From NCBI GenBank assembly GCA_937967285.1, contig CALBSU010000868.1:1-5212 (forward strand): a stretch of 5,212 nt of DNA. The letters run 5' to 3'. The notes beneath the pieces are model-generated. The model saw only the letters and a list, made by a program, of their open reading frames with translations, had not been told where the DNA came from and ran no database searches. Position numbers and translations under genes: made by a program. This DNA is from an uncultured Acidobacteriota bacterium (lineage in GTDB: Bacteria > Acidobacteriota > Blastocatellia > RBC074). Positions within the stretch are counted from its first letter, which is position 1. Each line of letters opens with the position of its first letter. Below are positions 1 to 5,212 of the stretch, in pieces.

Positions 1-4
1 TCGC

Positions 5-38
5 CATGATAAAACTTGATCTCGGCGGTTTTATGATG
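5..38. repeat. imperfect inverted repeat overlapping the candidate promoter
   Basis: CATGATAAAAC (5-15) and GTTTTATGATG (28-38) are reverse complements at 10 of 11 positions, the mismatch being G8 against G35. They are separated by 12 bases. The candidate -35 hexamer lies in the spacer and the right arm ends next to the candidate -10 hexamer, the layout expected of a dimeric repressor's operator. An alternative is that it is the terminator hairpin of a gene lying to the left, but no T-run follows on the + strand. Confidence 0.4.
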
Positions 39-44
39 TATAAG
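16..44 (+). promoter_or_regulatory. candidate sigma70-type promoter for the receptor gene
   Basis: TTGATC at 16-21 (four of six matches to TTGACA) is separated by exactly 17 bp from TATAAG at 39-44 (five of six matches to TATAAT). The predicted transcription start is near base 51. It is the best-spaced pair I found upstream of the receptor gene. A weaker alternative is TTGATT at 136-141 with TTAAAA at 159-164, also spaced 17 bp. The distance to the coding start (over 350 nt) is a reason for caution, and a closer promoter with an unusual consensus is possible. Confidence 0.4.
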
Positions 45-146
45 CCATCCATCATTTTGTTAGTTCCGCTTTACTGATTTAAGCGTTTTCGATTGAGGGG
101 CTTTCCAGAGCTCCCTGGTTTCCATACCGAATTTCTTGATTTTAAA

Positions 147-179
147 CAGTTTAGTCAGTTAAAAGCCAGGCAGTAAAAG
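147..179 (+). repeat. short CAGT(T)AAAAG-like direct repeats
   Basis: CAGTTTAG (147-154), CAGTTAAAAG (156-165) and CAGTAAAAG (171-179) are three related copies in 33 bases; the last two start 15 bp apart. A near-inverted copy, CTTTACTG, lies at 69-76. They could be binding sites for an activator or repressor. In AT-rich sequence such short similarities also arise by chance, so this is a weak call. Confidence 0.25.
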
Positions 180-241
180 ACTGATTTTCGCTCTAATTTC
201 GTCTGTAATCAGACAGCTTGCTGGGATCGCTTGAATCAGAA

Positions 242-263
242 GCCGGAACGTCATAAATCCGGC
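242..263 (+). other. small hairpin in the putative leader
   Basis: GCCGGA (242-247) and TCCGGC (258-263) form a perfect 6-bp stem around a 10-base loop. There is no T-run after it, so it is not a normal intrinsic terminator. It could be a structural element in the leader RNA or a chance palindrome. Confidence 0.3.
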
Positions 264-345
264 CAAATCAAAAAGATAACAGAACACGACCCTGGAACAA
301 CGGCAGCCGCGGACATTTGCAGTGGTGTGACCCGGTGCGTGGAAT

Positions 346-355
346 TTCGCGCGAA
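346..355. repeat. 10-bp palindrome next to the receptor start region
   Basis: TTCGCGCGAA is a perfect palindrome. It directly precedes the GGGGAG stretch at 356-361 that would serve as ribosome binding site for the upstream start candidate at 371. It may be a protein-binding site; as RNA it could form only a 3-bp stem with a GCGC loop. Confidence 0.25.
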
Positions 356-401
356 GGGGAGACTTGAATTATGCAAAGTATCGAGGCAAGACAACCACAT
401 C

Positions 402-407
402 GGAGGT
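402..407 (+). promoter_or_regulatory. ribosome binding site deciding the receptor start
   Basis: GGAGGT at 402-407 matches the Shine-Dalgarno consensus well. The GGAGG core lies 12 bases before the ATG at 419 and 15 before the ATG at 422, which is somewhat long. A competing GGAG at 358-361 lies 9 bases before an in-frame ATG at 371. The choice of 419 rests on the signal peptide it produces and on the stronger Shine-Dalgarno match; the competing site has the better spacing. Confidence 0.5.
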
Positions 408-418
408 ATCCCATCATC

Positions 419-3400
419 ATGATGACGCCCAAGGGCAGAATTACCGCTGTCGCATTGAAGGGACTATTGCTCAGCGTAATCTTACTGATCGGCCCATCCG
501 TGCTGGCTCAAACGGCGGGAAGCGCGACACTGCGCGGAACCGTCAGAGATCAGAACGGAGCGGTAGTGCCGAATGCATCGGTCACGCTGGTAAATGTCCG
601 GACCAATTTCGAACGTAAACTGACGACCGGCGACGAGGGGACGTACGTCTTCCCGGCGCTCGATCCCGGAACCTACACGGTCAGGATCGAAGCCTCCGGA
701 TTCAAGTCGCTGACCCAGTCGAACGTCTCTCTCAGTCCGAGCGATACTCGCGCGCTCGATCTGACGCTCGAGATCGGAGCGACGAGCGAGACGGTGACCA
801 TCAGCGGTACGATCGAAGAGATCAAGACCGAGACGGGTGAGAAGTCGAACACCATCACCGCGGCCCAGATCGAGAACCTCTCGATCATCAGCCGCAGCAG
901 TCTCGAGCTGCTCAGGATTCTGCCCGGAGTCGTGGCTCCCGACCAGTCGTCCTATCAGATCGTCGGATTCGGCGATGCTTCGGCCTACGCGGTCAACGGT
1001 CAGCGCGGAACGAACAACAACGTCTCCGTCGACGGATCGCGCGTCATCGACATCGGCTGCAACTGCGGTTCGATCGTCTCGCTCAACAACGACATGGTCC
1101 AGGAGGTCTCGATCAAGACCTCGAACTATGCGGCCGAGCACGGCAACAGCGGCGTCCAGATTTCGGGTACGACCAAGTCCGGCGGACGCGACTTCCACGG
1201 TTCGCTCTACAACTACACGCGTCACGATGCGCTGGCAGCCAATGATCGTTTCAGGAACTACCTGAAGGCGGACATCAAACAGGCGAATCCCAATGCGACC
1301 GCCAATGACCTGCTCCCCGGTCAGAAGCAGCTGGGACGGTTCTACTACCCCGGCGGCAACATCGGCGGCCCGATCTATCTGCCGAAGAAGGTCTTCGGAC
1401 CGCTCGGCGGGTTCAACGAGGATCGCAACCGTCTCTTCTTCTTCATCGGATTCGAATACCAGAAGCAGGACTTTTCGGCCCAGCCGAAGACGTCGACCGT
1501 TCCGACGCTCAGGCAGCGGCAGGGAGACTTCAGTGAACTGCTGCCGGGCGGTGTGCTCGGACAGAACGCGACGGTCAACATCCCGGCCGGTTTCCCCGGC
1601 GCCGGATCAGCCGCTCCGGGGAACAACCTGGCGCCGTACATCGATCCGATCGGCCGGACGCTGATGAACTTCTATCCGCTGCCGAACTTCAATGATCCGA
1701 CGGGCCGCAATAATTATGTTGCGACGCCGGTCACCTTCCGCAATCGTCGCGATCTCAAGATGAGATTCGACTACAAGATCAGCGACAACACGAATCTCTT
1801 CGTCCGCATCACCCGCGAGCGCGAGCTCGAGGACGGCGCGTACGGAATCTGGTGGGGTCCCTCGACCTTCGAGCTGCCGACGCACAACCAGTCGCAGAAC
1901 CTGGGCCGCTCCGTGGCCGTGGGTCTGACGAGCGTCATCAGCCCGACGCTGACCAATGAAATCGTGATCAGCGGAAGCAAGCTCACGCTGGATAACGGCT
2001 ATGAGGATCCGGACAAGCTCAAGCTTTCGACCCTCGGTCTCGAGAACATCTGGCGGCTGCCCTTCGACAATACGCAGTTCGGCAGGCAGAGCGACAACAT
2101 CTCGCTTTCGCTGGTGCCGTGGGCATCGGGACAGCTTTGGTCGCCCGGTACCAATCCGATTTTCGCGTGGAACGACAGCTTCTCGATCAACGACAACCTG
2201 ACCAAGGTGGTCGGCAGCCACACGCTCAAGTTCGGCGCTGTGATCGAGCAGGGAAACAAGCGCCAGAACTTCCAGGACAACTCGGAAGGGACGATCAGTT
2301 TCAACAACTGGAACCCGCACGGGACGGGCAATGACTGGGGCGACCTGCTGGTCGGCCAGCTGACCGATGTCCAGCACGGCACCAGAACGCCGATCGGAAA
2401 CTACCGCTTCTACAACTACGAGTTCTACGCTCAGGATCAGTGGAAGGTGAGACCCAACTTCACGCTCGAATACGGTCTGCGCGCCGCGCGCATGTCGGCC
2501 AATTTCGAGCGCAAGGGTTTCGATATTCTCTTCGATCCGAGCTCCTACCGGCGCGGCGCGGGGTATTACGTCAACGGCGATCCGTTCCGTCCGAACGGAG
2601 TCTTGTCGGTGAATCAGGGAACCCTGGATAAGAGCAGAATCGACACGGATCCGATACTGCTCGGGCCTCGTCTCAACTTCGCGTGGGACATCTGGGGCAA
2701 CCAGAAGCTGGTGGTCCGCGGCGGTTACGGTATCTTCTATAACCGCGTACAGGGCAACTTCCAGTACGATGCCACGCTCCGCAGTCCGACCAACGGCAAC
2801 GTGAACGCCAACATCGGGCTCTTCACTACGATTCCGGGAGTCAATCAGACCTTCGACAGTCTCGGCGGCCTGACCTTCAGGAACATGGCCCAGGTCAACT
2901 TCAACGGGCAGACGATCCGCTACAACCCGCTCGAACTGGCGGCGGGCGGCGGTGACATCATCTCGCCGAATGAAGAGTCGACCAGAATTCCGACGACCTA
3001 CACCACGAGCCTGAGTCTGGCGTCGCGTCTGCCGTTCAGCTCGGTGCTCGAGGCTTCGTATGTCGGAACATTCGGACGGCACCTGCCGAGCCGTCGCGCG
3101 ATCAACTTCATCCCGCAGGGTGCATTGTTGCAGGGCGGCGTTGCGGGTGATCCGGGCAGCAGCGTCAGCTTCCTGGCCAATCCGAACTGCGATCCCGGCG
3201 CGGTCGATGCCAACGGCAATGTCACTCGTCGCGGCAACTGCCAGATCATCAATCAGACAGCGACTGCGAATCTGAACAACGTGCTCAACCGCACGACGCT
3301 CGATGCCGCGGCACTCAACCTGTTCCGACCGTTCCCGGATATGGGTTATATCCGCTTCAACGAATATAATGCCACGTCCAACTATCATTCGCTGCAGGTG

Positions 3401-4300
3401 ACCCTGAGCCGTCAGACCGGCAAGAACCTGCAGTACTTTGCGACCTACACCTTCTCGAAGGTTCTCGGTCTGACCTCCGGAGAGTTTGCCGATCAGGATC
3501 CGATCGATGCGCGCGGCCGCAGCTACGGCGTGCTAAACTACGACCGGACCCACGTCTTCAACCTCTCGTACAACTACAACATTCCGGATCTCTCGCCGTT
3601 CAAGAATGCTCTTGCGAGAGGGCTCCTGAACGGGTGGCAGATGTCGGGGATCACGACCTTCGCCAGCGGCACTCCGATCCGTCTCCGTTATGTTGGCGAT
3701 CTGGGCGGCAGCGGCGTGGCGATTGCAGCCCTTGGAACCGATGCCTTCTCGACGGGTGGCCAGGCGGCCGGCGCTATCGCTCCGGTCTACCTGAGGAATC
3801 CGGCGACGGGCAATACCGATCGCGGGTCAGCAGCCTTCGATCTCGGGGCGATCTCGTTCCCGGCATTCGGTTCGACAGGCCCGTACATCCCGCAGTTCTA
3901 CTTCAGAACGCCGAACCAGTCGAACTGGGATATCAGCTTCTTCAAGAACTTCCGCATGTCGGAGTCGAAGAACCTGCAGTTCCGCGTCGGTATCTTCAAC
4001 GCCTTCAACCAGGCGTTCGCGAAGAACATCGACACGGCCAATCCCAACAACAGCGACATCCATCTGACGCTCGACACGCGCTGCACCCGCACGCCTGTCA
4101 ATCAGACGCTGGTACTCGCTGACGGGACTGTGACGTCGTTCACTCAGACGTTCGCCAACGGTATCGGCGGCACCCAGTCGGGTATCTGTGACCCGACCAA
4201 GCCGTTCACTTTCGCTGACGATACGGTCAACCGGTTCGGAACCGTTCTGACCAAGCGCGGTAACCGTGTGATCGAGCTGGCGGTGAAGTTCAACTTCTAA
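419..4300 (+). CDS. Oar-like TonB-dependent receptor with carboxypeptidase regulatory-like domain
   Basis: A complete 1293-residue outer-membrane receptor. Residues 1-30 form a signal peptide: basic n-region, core [13 protein letters not shown], likely cut after VLA. Residues 37-117 are a CarboxypepD_reg-like beta-sandwich ([20 protein letters not shown], then the [15 protein letters not shown] strand). SETVTISGT at 123-131 resembles a TonB box. The plug spans about 134-260, with [33 protein letters not shown] and [15 protein letters not shown]. The barrel fills the rest; recognisable strands are [20 protein letters not shown] (669-688), [14 protein letters not shown] (764-777), [10 protein letters not shown] (1042-1051) and [18 protein letters not shown] (1070-1087). 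The chain ends VKFNF, with the terminal Phe expected of a BAM-assembled barrel. Size and order fit Oar/SusC-type receptors rather than classical siderophore receptors of about 700 residues. These families use TonB-ExbB-ExbD energy to move large ligands; Oar of Myxococcus is linked to protein secretion. The ligand here cannot be told from sequence. An in-frame ATG at 371 would add 16 residues. Six cysteines occur in three close pairs. Confidence 0.95.
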   Translation: MMTPKGRITAVALKGLLLSVILLIGPSVLAQTAGSATLRGTVRDQNGAVVPNASVTLVNVRTNFERKLTTGDEGTYVFPALDPGTYTVRIEASGFKSLTQSNVSLSPSDTRALDLTLEIGATSETVTISGTIEEIKTETGEKSNTITAAQIENLSIISRSSLELLRILPGVVAPDQSSYQIVGFGDASAYAVNGQRGTNNNVSVDGSRVIDIGCNCGSIVSLNNDMVQEVSIKTSNYAAEHGNSGVQISGTTKSGGRDFHGSLYNYTRHDALAANDRFRNYLKADIKQANPNATANDLLPGQKQLGRFYYPGGNIGGPIYLPKKVFGPLGGFNEDRNRLFFFIGFEYQKQDFSAQPKTSTVPTLRQRQGDFSELLPGGVLGQNATVNIPAGFPGAGSAAPGNNLAPYIDPIGRTLMNFYPLPNFNDPTGRNNYVATPVTFRNRRDLKMRFDYKISDNTNLFVRITRERELEDGAYGIWWGPSTFELPTHNQSQNLGRSVAVGLTSVISPTLTNEIVISGSKLTLDNGYEDPDKLKLSTLGLENIWRLPFDNTQFGRQSDNISLSLVPWASGQLWSPGTNPIFAWNDSFSINDNLTKVVGSHTLKFGAVIEQGNKRQNFQDNSEGTISFNNWNPHGTGNDWGDLLVGQLTDVQHGTRTPIGNYRFYNYEFYAQDQWKVRPNFTLEYGLRAARMSANFERKGFDILFDPSSYRRGAGYYVNGDPFRPNGVLSVNQGTLDKSRIDTDPILLGPRLNFAWDIWGNQKLVVRGGYGIFYNRVQGNFQYDATLRSPTNGNVNANIGLFTTIPGVNQTFDSLGGLTFRNMAQVNFNGQTIRYNPLELAAGGGDIISPNEESTRIPTTYTTSLSLASRLPFSSVLEASYVGTFGRHLPSRRAINFIPQGALLQGGVAGDPGSSVSFLANPNCDPGAVDANGNVTRRGNCQIINQTATANLNNVLNRTTLDAAALNLFRPFPDMGYIRFNEYNATSNYHSLQVTLSRQTGKNLQYFATYTFSKVLGLTSGEFADQDPIDARGRSYGVLNYDRTHVFNLSYNYNIPDLSPFKNALARGLLNGWQMSGITTFASGTPIRLRYVGDLGGSGVAIAALGTDAFSTGGQAAGAIAPVYLRNPATGNTDRGSAAFDLGAISFPAFGSTGPYIPQFYFRTPNQSNWDISFFKNFRMSESKNLQFRVGIFNAFNQAFAKNIDTANPNNSDIHLTLDTRCTRTPVNQTLVLADGTVTSFTQTFANGIGGTQSGICDPTKPFTFADDTVNRFGTVLTKRGNRVIELAVKFNF

Positions 4301-4330
4301 TCCGGCCGTTTTTTGACCGGCAATCAAGGA

Positions 4331-4375
4331 TTGGTGCGAGAGAGGTTGTTGGAGCTCTCGCACCAATTTTGTTTT
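4331..4375 (+). terminator. intrinsic terminator of the receptor gene
   Basis: TTGGTGCGAGAG (4331-4342) and CTCTCGCACCAA (4355-4366) are perfect reverse complements, giving a 12-bp stem with a 12-base loop. A4330 can pair with T4367 to extend it. The T-rich tract TTTTGTTTT (4367-4375) follows directly. It lies 30 bases after the receptor stop codon. There is no matching A-run on the left, so it should act mainly on + strand transcription. Confidence 0.92.
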
Positions 4376-4378
4376 AAG

Positions 4379-4387
4379 TGCTATAAT
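4379..4387 (+). promoter_or_regulatory. extended -10 promoter for the TPR gene
   Basis: TGCTATAAT contains a perfect TATAAT (4382-4387) preceded by the TGn extension. No TTGACA-like hexamer is present 15-19 bp upstream, where the terminator's right arm lies (CGCACC at 4359-4364). An extended -10 element is known to compensate for a missing -35 box. The transcription start is predicted near 4394, leaving a leader of about 50 bases. The element begins four bases after the terminator's T-tract, so the TPR gene is probably transcribed separately from the receptor. Confidence 0.6.
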
Positions 4388-4430
4388 TTCCTATCCATTA
4401 AGCAACACGAAGGATTTACGAAGATTATCT

Positions 4431-4435
4431 GGAAG
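4431..4435 (+). promoter_or_regulatory. ribosome binding site of the TPR gene
   Basis: GGAAG lies seven bases before the ATG at 4443. No other ATG, GTG or TTG occurs in this frame between the TGA at 4314-4316 and this ATG, so the site supports 4443 as the start. Confidence 0.55.
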
Positions 4436-4442
4436 TAGATTC

Positions 4443-5212
4443 ATGCCCGTTTTGGTTTTACTGGCAATATTGATATTGGGACAGGACCCGGATGCGGTTC
4501 GGAGATCCGAGGCTGCCTTCGCGCGCGGCGTCGAGTTTCAGCAGAAGGGCGATCTTGAGAATGCCCGCCAGGCATACGAGGAAGCTCTCAAGCTCATCCC
4601 CGGACGGTTCGACGCGCTGTCGAACCTCGGCGTAATATACGCGAAGATGGGCAATTACGAACTCGCGGTGAGGAACTATCGCGAAGCCCTCTCGATCGAA
4701 CCCCGTGAGACGGCGACGAGGACCAATCTCGGGATCGCCTATTTTCAGACGCAGCGCTATCAGGATGCGGCGCGGGAATTCACGGAGGTTCTGCGGCTTC
4801 AGCCCGAGAACATGCAGTCGCGCCAGTTGCTCGGTCTCTGCTATTTCCAGCTCGACCAGCTCGAGGATGCGATCCGCGAGATGGAGGCGGTCTATCAGGC
4901 GCAGCCCGACAACGTCGGCGTCGCCTACACGCTCGGCACGGCCTATCTTCAGAACGAACAGGTCGACAAGGGAAAGCTGCTGATCGACAAGGTCTTCAGG
5001 TATCTCCCGGAGGCGCAGGGCCATCTCATCCTGGGAGCGCTCAATGCGGCGACGCGGCAGCATCCTCAGGCGATCGCGGAGCTCAAAATGGCGGCCCAGC
5101 TCGATCCGAAGCTGCCGACCGTCCACACGCAGCTCGGGACCGTCTATCTTGTGACCGGCAACCGCGATCTGGCGATGCAGGAATTCCGCGCGGAGCTGGA
5201 GAACAATCCGCG
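4443..5212 (+). CDS. tetratricopeptide repeat protein, exported or membrane-anchored, 3' end missing
   Basis: An open frame of 256 codons runs off the right edge without a stop. Residues 1-13 (MPVLVLLAILILG) are strongly hydrophobic and suggest a signal peptide or a short membrane anchor, although no Lys or Arg precedes them. From about residue 25 the chain is an array of seven 33-35-residue TPR units, starting near residues 25, 57, 90, 124, 157, 191 and 225. They show the canonical pattern: small residues at positions 8 and 20 and Pro at the unit end, for example LGVIYAKMGNYELAVRNYRE with ALSIEP, and LGIAYFQTQRYQDAAREFTE with VLRLQP. Units 5 and 6 are more divergent (NEQVDKGKLLIDKVF; AATRQHPQAIAELKMA). 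TPR arrays are protein-binding scaffolds, so no enzymatic role is implied by the visible part; a further domain may lie beyond the window. If exported, it acts in the periplasm, where partnership with the adjacent receptor is possible but not shown. It has its own promoter and ribosome binding site. Confidence 0.9.
   Translation, partial: MPVLVLLAILILGQDPDAVRRSEAAFARGVEFQQKGDLENARQAYEEALKLIPGRFDALSNLGVIYAKMGNYELAVRNYREALSIEPRETATRTNLGIAYFQTQRYQDAAREFTEVLRLQPENMQSRQLLGLCYFQLDQLEDAIREMEAVYQAQPDNVGVAYTLGTAYLQNEQVDKGKLLIDKVFRYLPEAQGHLILGALNAATRQHPQAIAELKMAAQLDPKLPTVHTQLGTVYLVTGNRDLAMQEFRAELENNP

Larger units (their letters stand above)
1..418. other. non-coding upstream region and putative long 5' leader
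   Basis: No convincing gene is visible on either strand. The left half is AT-rich, unlike the GC-rich coding sequence that follows, and the only open frames are short, lack good ribosome binding sites and give low-complexity, charged translations. The stretch carries a candidate promoter (16-44), an imperfect dyad over it (5-38), related CAGT(T)AAAAG-like repeats (147-179), a small hairpin (242-263) and a 10-bp palindrome (346-355). It is best read as the control region of the receptor gene. If transcription starts near base 51, the leader is roughly 370 nt, which is long for a simple promoter-proximal gene. I recognise no known riboswitch class in it. Confidence 0.6.

Noticed and set aside
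1..418. A known metabolite riboswitch (cobalamin or TPP) upstream of the receptor, as seen before many TonB-dependent transporters.
   Set aside because: I could not find the B12 box or the conserved TPP segments by eye; a covariance-model search would be needed to exclude a divergent copy.
231..422. A short plus-strand open frame beginning at TTG 231 that could be a leader peptide.
   Set aside because: Weak start, no good ribosome binding site, no conserved-looking content, and it reads into the receptor start in another frame.
482..1225. A 247-codon minus-strand open frame opposite the receptor's N-terminal domains.
   Set aside because: The sense strand encodes well-recognised carboxypeptidase-like and plug motifs; the antisense product looks like a codon-bias shadow.
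1607..3388. A 593-codon open frame on the minus strand inside the receptor gene.
   Set aside because: Its translation is Arg/Val/Glu/Asp-rich with no recognisable domain, it lies wholly antisense to conserved receptor motifs, and long antisense frames are expected opposite GC-biased codon usage.
3421..3980. AAGAACCTGCAGT occurs at 3421-3433 and 3968-3980 as an exact 13-base repeat.
   Set aside because: Both copies encode the same KNLQ-type beta-strand start in the barrel; this is ordinary similarity between strands using the same preferred codons.
4302..4320. CCGG...CCGG around a T6 run just after the receptor stop, looking like a small terminator.
   Set aside because: Only four consecutive base pairs form and the T-run is in the loop; the 12-bp stem at 4331-4366 is the far better terminator.
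4458..5126. A 222-codon open frame on the minus strand opposite the TPR gene.
   Set aside because: The plus strand encodes clear TPR repeats over the same bases; the antisense translation is charged and low in information.
1..5212. Mobile elements, attachment sites, CRISPR arrays or defence genes.
   Set aside because: No transposase or integrase motifs, no terminal repeats flanking a gene, and no regularly spaced repeats were seen.

Overview
The window most resembles a chromosomal piece of an Acidobacteriota genome, possibly class Blastocatellia, or a close relative. This is inferred from the kind of large Oar-like TonB-dependent receptor present, from the moderately GC-rich coding sequence, and from the TPR gene that follows it. 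Nothing in the window gives a species-level identification. I see no mobile element, CRISPR array, tRNA or rRNA.

Layout. Bases 1-418 are a non-coding, partly AT-rich region that holds a plausible sigma70-type promoter near its left edge (TTGATC, 17 bp, TATAAG), an imperfect dyad that overlaps this promoter, and several small inverted and direct repeats. If that promoter is the real one, the receptor mRNA has a leader of more than 350 nt. Bases 419-4300 encode one complete 1293-residue outer-membrane receptor: signal peptide, carboxypeptidase-regulatory-like beta-sandwich, TonB-box-like strand, plug, and a very large beta-barrel ending in Phe. It is followed by a clear intrinsic terminator (12-bp perfect stem plus T-tract, 4331-4375). 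Directly after the terminator comes an extended -10 promoter (TGCTATAAT, 4379-4387) and a ribosome binding site for a second gene on the same strand. That gene encodes a TPR-repeat protein with an N-terminal hydrophobic segment; it starts at 4443 and runs off the right edge at 5212.

How the parts may work together. The receptor is expected to sit in the outer membrane and to be energised by TonB-ExbB-ExbD for import (or possibly export or surface binding) of an unidentified large ligand. The TPR protein probably lies in the periplasm or is membrane-tethered, and could be a partner or scaffold. The terminator and separate promoter argue that the two genes are separate transcription units, so a functional link rests only on adjacency. 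The window is mostly ordinary content for this kind of genome. The points that deserve a second look are the structured upstream leader and promoter dyad, the paired cysteines of the receptor, and the start-codon questions for both genes.
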